64,000 nt of DNA from JAHRVQ01 sp964548025 (GTDB lineage: Bacteria > Pseudomonadota > Gammaproteobacteria > Pseudomonadales > Azotimanducaceae), in the NCBI GenBank assembly GCA_964548025.1, contig CAZJRI010000004.1:1-64000 (forward strand), in the 5' to 3' direction. A program made the translations under genes and the position numbers. This document shows, piece after piece, positions 59,424-64,000 of the stretch (positions are counted from its first letter, which is position 1; the number at the start of each line of letters is the position of its first letter). The notes beneath the pieces are model-generated. The model did not search any database. It had not been told where the DNA came from and worked only from the letters and a program-made list of their open reading frames with translations.

Positions 59424-59897
59424 ATGTTTGTTTATATAACAAATACAAGAGTCACTGGACTGGTATTTCTGTTGCTCTTCAGTGGGTATTTATACTTCGC
59501 GGGTGACATTCCTCTCGACTTCTGGAGTGAGGAGGAGGTATTCAACGCTCGGAGTATGCCCTATCTGATAGGTAGTTGCGGCATTATCTGTTCCGTACTT
59601 CTGATTGCTGCACCAGGTCCTGTTTTCAACTGGTCACGAATACGTGAACTAAACTGGTTACCCGCATTGCTACTACTGGTAACAACATCCATTTATGGAT
59701 TGGTACTGGAATCTCTGGGCTTTCTGGTATCAACAAGCCTGTTACTTACAATTGCATTTGCAATTCTGGGTGAACGAAAGTGGTTGAAGATGACTGCCAT
59801 TGCTATTGGTATAGCTGTCATCTTCTGGCTTCTCATGGATGCCCTTGGAATTTATCTGGCACCAGGTCTTCTGTTATCAGGAGACAGTGGTGCTTGA
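59424..59897 (+). CDS. tctB: TTT transporter small membrane subunit TctB
   Basis: 157 residues, four hydrophobic segments, with the family's RSMPYLIG in the first loop. It partners TctA in the sodium- or proton-driven tripartite tricarboxylate transporter. It overlaps tctA by about 8 bp. Confidence 0.88.
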   Translation: MFVYITNTRVTGLVFLLLFSGYLYFAGDIPLDFWSEEEVFNARSMPYLIGSCGIICSVLLIAAPGPVFNWSRIRELNWLPALLLLVTTSIYGLVLESLGFLVSTSLLLTIAFAILGERKWLKMTAIAIGIAVIFWLLMDALGIYLAPGLLLSGDSGA

Positions 59898-61383
59898 TGG
59901 AATTATTCTCGGCCTGGCAACGGTACTGACGCTTCAGAACCTGGCGCTGGTATTTGTTGGTTGCTTTGCCGGAACCCTGATAGGCATGTTGCCAGGGCTG
60001 GGGCCAATTTCAGCAATTGCACTCATGATTCCTATTACCTATGGCTTTGATCCGGCCAGTGGCATGATTCTGCTCGCTGGCGTCTACTACGGAGCCATAT
60101 TCGGCGGTTCAACTTCATCGATACTTATTAATGCGCCAGGAGTGGCAGGTACAGTTGCCACCTCGTTCGACGGCTACCCTCTGGCCAAAAACGGTCATGC
60201 AGGTAAAGCGCTGGCAATAGCTGCATATTCATCATTTGCAGGTGGAACAATAGCAGCGCTGTTCCTGGTTGTTCTGGCTCCTTATCTGGCAGAATTATCT
60301 CTCGGATTTCAATCTGCTGACTACTTCGTTCTGATGGTGCTGGGGCTTAGCCTGGTATCTGCGTTTTCTGCGAGGGGTGAGTATATTAAAGCCCTAATGA
60401 TGACCCTGTTCGGCCTTATGCTCTCAACGGTTGGTACAGACCTTTCGGCTGGTGTGCAGAGATTTACTTTTGGTCGAATGGACCTGATAGATGGCATCAG
60501 TTTTCTCCTCTTGGCAATGGCTACATTCGCATTAGCCGAAGCAATCATGATGGTTCTGAATTCTGCGGCTAAAGAGAGTTCACCAATGTCGACCGACAAT
60601 AGTTTGCGGGTGTCGAAAGAAGAAGCCTATTCAATATCTCCAGCGATCGGACGCTCATCCATCCTCGGATTTCTTGTCGGCACGCTGCCAGGTGCTGGTG
60701 CCACTATCGCTTCATTTCTGGCCTACGGTGTGGAGCGGAATCTTGCAGGTACCAAAGACAAGGTGAGATTTGGTGAAGGCAATCTGAAAGGGCTCGCTGC
60801 ACCGGAATCCGCCAACAATGCAGCTTGTACAGGATCATTCGTACCACTACTCACCCTGGGTATTCCCGGGTCGGGTACCACTGCTGTTCTATTAGGTGCG
60901 CTGGTTGCCTACGGGATACAACCCGGTCCCAGATTGTTTGTTGATGAACCGGAAATTTTCTGGTCAGTTATTATCTCCATGTACTTCGGCAACGTAATTC
61001 TCCTGATTCTGAACCTCCCTCTGATCCCTTATATTGCAAAACTGCTGACTGTTCCCCGCCCTTTTCTCGTGCCGATAATCATGTTTTTCTCCCTCATGGG
61101 AGTCTATCTGGTCTCGTTTAATACCTTTGATATCCAGATGATGCTGGTAATTGCGGTTATTGCGGTAGTGCTGCGGCTGCTCGAGTTCCCGATGGCACCA
61201 TTGTTACTGGGATTCATTCTGGGTGGTATGCTTGAGGATAACCTGCGTCGTGCCGTCTTGGTAAGCGACGGACAACTCGATTTTCTATGGCAGCGACCTA
61301 TTACGCTCGTACTTCTCGCTATTACCGTCCTTGTGCTCTTCTCGCCTCTACTCAGGTTGCTCATTAGCAGAAAAACAGATTGA
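59890..61383 (+). CDS. tctA: TTT transporter large membrane subunit TctA
   Basis: 497 residues from GTG 59890, preceded by AGGAG; an upstream ATG in frame (59839) overlaps tctB too far. The hallmark GMLPGLGPISAIALMIP and its repeat GTLPGAGATIASFLAYG are present, with about twelve membrane segments. It forms the translocation pore with TctB. Confidence 0.93.
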   Translation: MLDGIILGLATVLTLQNLALVFVGCFAGTLIGMLPGLGPISAIALMIPITYGFDPASGMILLAGVYYGAIFGGSTSSILINAPGVAGTVATSFDGYPLAKNGHAGKALAIAAYSSFAGGTIAALFLVVLAPYLAELSLGFQSADYFVLMVLGLSLVSAFSARGEYIKALMMTLFGLMLSTVGTDLSAGVQRFTFGRMDLIDGISFLLLAMATFALAEAIMMVLNSAAKESSPMSTDNSLRVSKEEAYSISPAIGRSSILGFLVGTLPGAGATIASFLAYGVERNLAGTKDKVRFGEGNLKGLAAPESANNAACTGSFVPLLTLGIPGSGTTAVLLGALVAYGIQPGPRLFVDEPEIFWSVIISMYFGNVILLILNLPLIPYIAKLLTVPRPFLVPIIMFFSLMGVYLVSFNTFDIQMMLVIAVIAVVLRLLEFPMAPLLLGFILGGMLEDNLRRAVLVSDGQLDFLWQRPITLVLLAITVLVLFSPLLRLLISRKTD

Positions 61384-61604
61384 TCAGGTACAGGGTACTT
61401 GCAGAGGTCCCTTCAAACCGATAAGGTTGCGCCATCTTACTCATATATTTCGGAAGGAGGCTTTGGTTCATGATTGTAATTTCCACTCAAAGCGCTCCTG
61501 TGCCGCTCATTATCCTGTAGAGAATCCTCTCCGGTATTACTTTCCGTGCTAATTCGACGCAGAGCGCAAATCTACCATTGCACTCATTTTTAGGGGATAT
61601 AGCG

Positions 61605-62705
61605 TTGAAACAGCAAAACAGACTACACACTCAAGAACTGTCTTTGAAGCAACTTGGTTGGACGGAATTCTTCCAGCAACAAATTGATGCCGAAGGAGAG
61701 TTGATTCCTGCGAGAGTGATACGACAAGACCTGAATCGGTATCACCTGGTTGGTGAGAAAGGAATTCTAACGGCGATATTGCCCGGGCGAACGAGAATAG
61801 AGACAGATTCAAAGGCTGAGTTGCCAACGGTTGGTGACTGGGTACTCATTTCTCCCGTGACAAGCAGCGTAGATGACCCGGTGGTGATTCAGAAAACACT
61901 CCTTAGAACCAGTAAATTCAGCCGGAAGGAGGCAGGTGAGAAATTTGATGAACAGGTGGTCGCAGCGAATGTTGATACCGTATTCATTGTGACCGGACTC
62001 GATGATAATTTTAATCCAGGCAGGATCGAACGCTATCTGGTTCTCGCCTGGAACAGTGGTGCGACACCTGTCATTGTCATGAATAAAGCGGATATTTGTG
62101 AAGATCTGCAAGAAAAACTCGACCAGATAAACGCTGTAGCGATGGGTACGCCTGTTCATACTGTCTCGGCATTGTCGAATACCGGTATGGAAGGATTGAA
62201 GACGTATATGGCCGAGGGGATAACCGTTGCAGTACTAGGGTCATCAGGTGTTGGCAAGTCGACTATCATCAACCAGTTGCTTGGCCATGAGTATTTTGAA
62301 ACAGGTGAAGTAAGGGAAGGTGATAGTAAGGGTCGACATACGACCACTCACAGGGAATTGTGCATGACTGATGATGGCGGTCTGGTCATCGATACACCGG
62401 GGATGCGCGAAATTCAATTCTGGGCTGATGAAGATACCCTGGCCACCAGTTTTGAAGACGTCGAAGTGCTGGCATGCCAATGCAAATTTACAGACTGTGG
62501 TCACGATTCTGAGCCTGGCTGTGCAATTCAGGCGGCATTGGAAAGTGGCACTTTAACGCGAGACCGCCTGGACAGTTACTATAAATTTCAGCGTGAACTC
62601 GTTCATTTTGCAGCCAAAGCAGATGCCAGCCTGAAAATAAAGAAGAAGAATGAGCGAAAGAAAATCGCTAAATTTATCCGTAACCGGGCTGATAAACGCG
62701 ACTGA
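61605..62705 (+). CDS. rsgA: Ribosome small-subunit GTPase RsgA
   Basis: 366 residues from TTG 61605, chosen for the TAGGGGA 8 nt upstream; TTG 61578 would add nine residues. An OB domain (about 40-105), then circularly permuted GTPase motifs in order G4 NKAD, G1 GSSGVGKST, G3 DTPG, and a C-terminal zinc-binding part (CQCKFTDCGHD...GCAI). It matures the 30S subunit. A long basic Lys/Arg tail ends the protein. Confidence 0.93.
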   Translation: MKQQNRLHTQELSLKQLGWTEFFQQQIDAEGELIPARVIRQDLNRYHLVGEKGILTAILPGRTRIETDSKAELPTVGDWVLISPVTSSVDDPVVIQKTLLRTSKFSRKEAGEKFDEQVVAANVDTVFIVTGLDDNFNPGRIERYLVLAWNSGATPVIVMNKADICEDLQEKLDQINAVAMGTPVHTVSALSNTGMEGLKTYMAEGITVAVLGSSGVGKSTIINQLLGHEYFETGEVREGDSKGRHTTTHRELCMTDDGGLVIDTPGMREIQFWADEDTLATSFEDVEVLACQCKFTDCGHDSEPGCAIQAALESGTLTRDRLDSYYKFQRELVHFAAKADASLKIKKKNERKKIAKFIRNRADKRD

Positions 62706-62721
62706 TTAGAGCAAAAAAAAA

Positions 62722-62743
62722 GGGACTTGAAAGTCCCTTTTTT
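62722..62743. terminator. Bidirectional intrinsic terminator
   Basis: A-run, GGGACT (62722-62727), TGAA loop, AGTCCC (62732-62737), T6. It lies between convergent rsgA and the TPR gene. Confidence 0.93.
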
Positions 62744-62758
62744 GTCTTTGGCTATCGG

Positions 62759-64000
62759 CTACTGACCAGTTGCCATTTCACGCAGTGCAGCCAGCCTTTT
62801 TCTTTCACTTTCGATATAGCGGATATACTGTCTGGCACTTTTAGCTTTCTTCTTGTCTTTCGCAGCTTCTCTGAAAGCCTTGGTTGCATCCGTCCATTGT
62901 TGATCCTGCATCAATGAAATGCCCAGCCAGAAATTAACATCTCGCGGTTCTTTCAGGTCTCCTGCATCCAGTGCTTCACGATACGCTTTTACTGCTTCCT
63001 TGTGTCTGTCCTCATTCGCCAGAGCCTGGGCCAGTCGATAATATATCTCACCATCTTCGGCATAGTTAGTGGCATCGGTCCAGGCAGTTATTGCCTTGTC
63101 GAATTCCTGAGCCATTGTATAGGCAGAAGCAAGAATACGAATATTCCGCTCGTTCTTCTCGATCATGCCATCCTCGAATCCTTTTTCGAGAACCAGTGCC
63201 GCTTCCCAGGGAACCTCTGCATTTAGCAGGCGTTGAGAAAGCATGACAACTTCAATTTCCTTCTCGAAATAACCTTGAATATAAGATGCGTAATAAGCAG
63301 AAAGTGCCTTGTCATCCCATTCTTTCTCTGCGTACATTCCAGCCAGGTGCATCCAGTACTGTTTCTTTGGGAATTCAACAACCATCCTTTCAAGCACACG
63401 GATTACATTGTCAGTATCCTGTAATTCGTTGTACAAAACGACCTGAAGGTATAGCCAGTTCTCCTTCATCGTCTTCGCCTGCGCGATGACGATCTCTTCT
63501 ACACGTATCGCTTCCTTGAGTGAATTACGAAACTCGTCAAGCTGGTAGTATGCAGTCGCCTTGATATAGGTAACACCAGCATCAGGTGTGCCGTTGATCA
63601 ATTCCCACTTGTCGATATAGGTAATCGCTTTTCGGTAGTTTTCCCTTGAATAATACAACTGGAACAGGGCACGGGTAGACGAAAGTTCAATGGCAAGTGA
63701 GATCTGTTCCTGGGGTTGTTCGAGAACTTTTTCATAGGCTTTGATCGTGTTGTCAACGTCATCGAGTGTGTAGTAGGCAAAAGCAAGTGTGTTCCAGATT
63801 TGCGCAATTTCGTAGGCATTTAGTCCCCTGCGCTCCAGGTTTTTCAGCAGCAGTGCCACCGCAGCCTGTGGATCAGCCACTATTTCCGGCCTTTCCTTCC
63901 CTTCTTCTACAGGTACGGATTCAGGATCAATCAAAAGTTGGGCTTCCGCCAACACTTTGTAGGTCCGTTCTTTAAGCGGGGGTACACGCCTTTTGTCTTT
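62759..64000 (-). CDS. TPR-repeat protein, truncated by window edge
   Basis: The frame is open from the right edge to a stop at 62759 (at least 414 codons). At least seven TPR-like repeats are visible, such as AYEIAQIWNTLAFAYYTLDD, GEIYYRLAQALANEDRHKEA and the next one. The edge sequence RRVPPLKERTYKVLAEAQ resembles the N-terminal part of TPR proteins encoded after TonB/ExbD clusters in marine gammaproteobacteria; the missing upstream side should show this. Internal GTG 63955 is probably not the true start. Confidence 0.82.
   Translation of the reverse strand, partial: KDKRRVPPLKERTYKVLAEAQLLIDPESVPVEEGKERPEIVADPQAAVALLLKNLERRGLNAYEIAQIWNTLAFAYYTLDDVDNTIKAYEKVLEQPQEQISLAIELSSTRALFQLYYSRENYRKAITYIDKWELINGTPDAGVTYIKATAYYQLDEFRNSLKEAIRVEEIVIAQAKTMKENWLYLQVVLYNELQDTDNVIRVLERMVVEFPKKQYWMHLAGMYAEKEWDDKALSAYYASYIQGYFEKEIEVVMLSQRLLNAEVPWEAALVLEKGFEDGMIEKNERNIRILASAYTMAQEFDKAITAWTDATNYAEDGEIYYRLAQALANEDRHKEAVKAYREALDAGDLKEPRDVNFWLGISLMQDQQWTDATKAFREAAKDKKKAKSARQYIRYIESERKRLAALREMATGQ

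Noticed and set aside
1..64000. CRISPR arrays, insertion sequences, integrases, prophage genes
   Set aside because: No regularly spaced repeats, transposase or integrase motifs were seen anywhere in the window.

Overview
The window looks like a draft chromosome segment from a gammaproteobacterium of moderate GC, probably an uncultured marine lineage. The phylum-level call rests on gene content and order. The block yccA-tusDCB-tusE / cysG-serS-crcB-rarA-lolA-ftsK / trxB-aat-bpt-infA / clpA-clpS-cspD / icd-rluE / nudJ-mnmA-hflD-purB-roxA is the order known from Pseudomonas and partly from E. coli. The thrH-cysH-cysB grouping is also Pseudomonas-like. Two runs of N (12353-12383 and 19862-19871) show that this is a scaffolded assembly. 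Both fall inside conserved genes (rarA, clpA) and break them artificially. No rRNA, tRNA, insertion sequence, integrase or CRISPR array was seen.

Layout. 1-4.7 kb: a catabolic-looking group (NDP-forming acyl-CoA synthetase cut by the left edge, phosphotriesterase-family hydrolase, TauD/TfdA dioxygenase, enoyl-CoA hydratase). 5.1-6.3 kb: an exported Lys/Ser-rich protein and a DUF3859-like protein facing each other across a bidirectional terminator. 6.5-8.6 kb: yccA and the Tus sulfur relay. 8.7-16.1 kb: minus-strand operon ftsK-lolA-rarA-crcB-serS-cysG. 16.3-22.9 kb: trxB, an N-degron module (aat, bpt, clpS, clpA) with infA, and cspD. 22.9-26.2 kb: icd with a strikingly structured leader, rluE, and moaCDE. 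26.3-32.7 kb: nudJ-mnmA-hflD-purB-roxA and a double-GNAT fusion. 32.8-38.4 kb: rraA, a lytic transglycosylase, a VOC protein, thrH, and a sulfate-assimilation group (APS reductase, redoxin-like protein, cysB, TSUP exporter). 38.6-43.2 kb: 5'-nucleotidase and a tightly overlapping set (VWA, membrane J-domain, RDD, coiled protein) followed by GST and a HAD phosphatase. 43.2-48.1 kb: hybrid histidine kinase, two SDRs and metA under a SAM-II riboswitch. 48.4-52.4 kb: a cyclic-nucleotide-binding protein, an HlyD-type adaptor and a C39-peptidase ABC exporter. 52.5-57.4 kb: S1/P1 nuclease, NTT-like carrier, serC, a 33-residue basic protein and an RDD protein. 57.5-61.4 kb: SMP-30 lactonase with a complete tripartite tricarboxylate transporter (tctCBA). 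61.6-64 kb: rsgA and a TPR protein running off the right edge.

How the genes work together. Sulfur is a recurring theme: siroheme (cysG), APS reduction (cysH), CysB, a TSUP permease, methionine entry (metA/SAM-II), sulfur relay to tRNA (tusBCDE plus mnmA) and molybdopterin sulfur insertion (moaD/moaE). A second theme is protein quality control: Aat/Bpt/ClpS/ClpA, YccA and HflD.

The most interesting observations are regulatory RNAs read directly from the sequence. (1) A roughly 80-nt pseudoknotted leader upstream of icd. (2) A SAM-II riboswitch whose conserved GCTAAAG core is complementary to part of the following terminator, which suggests an explicit antitermination switch. (3) A hairpin that sequesters the Shine-Dalgarno of the enoyl-CoA hydratase. 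Also notable are a recurring pattern of 12-15 bp tandem duplications at gene borders and the uncharacterised VWA/J-domain/RDD gene cluster. No wholly novel defence or mobile system was found.
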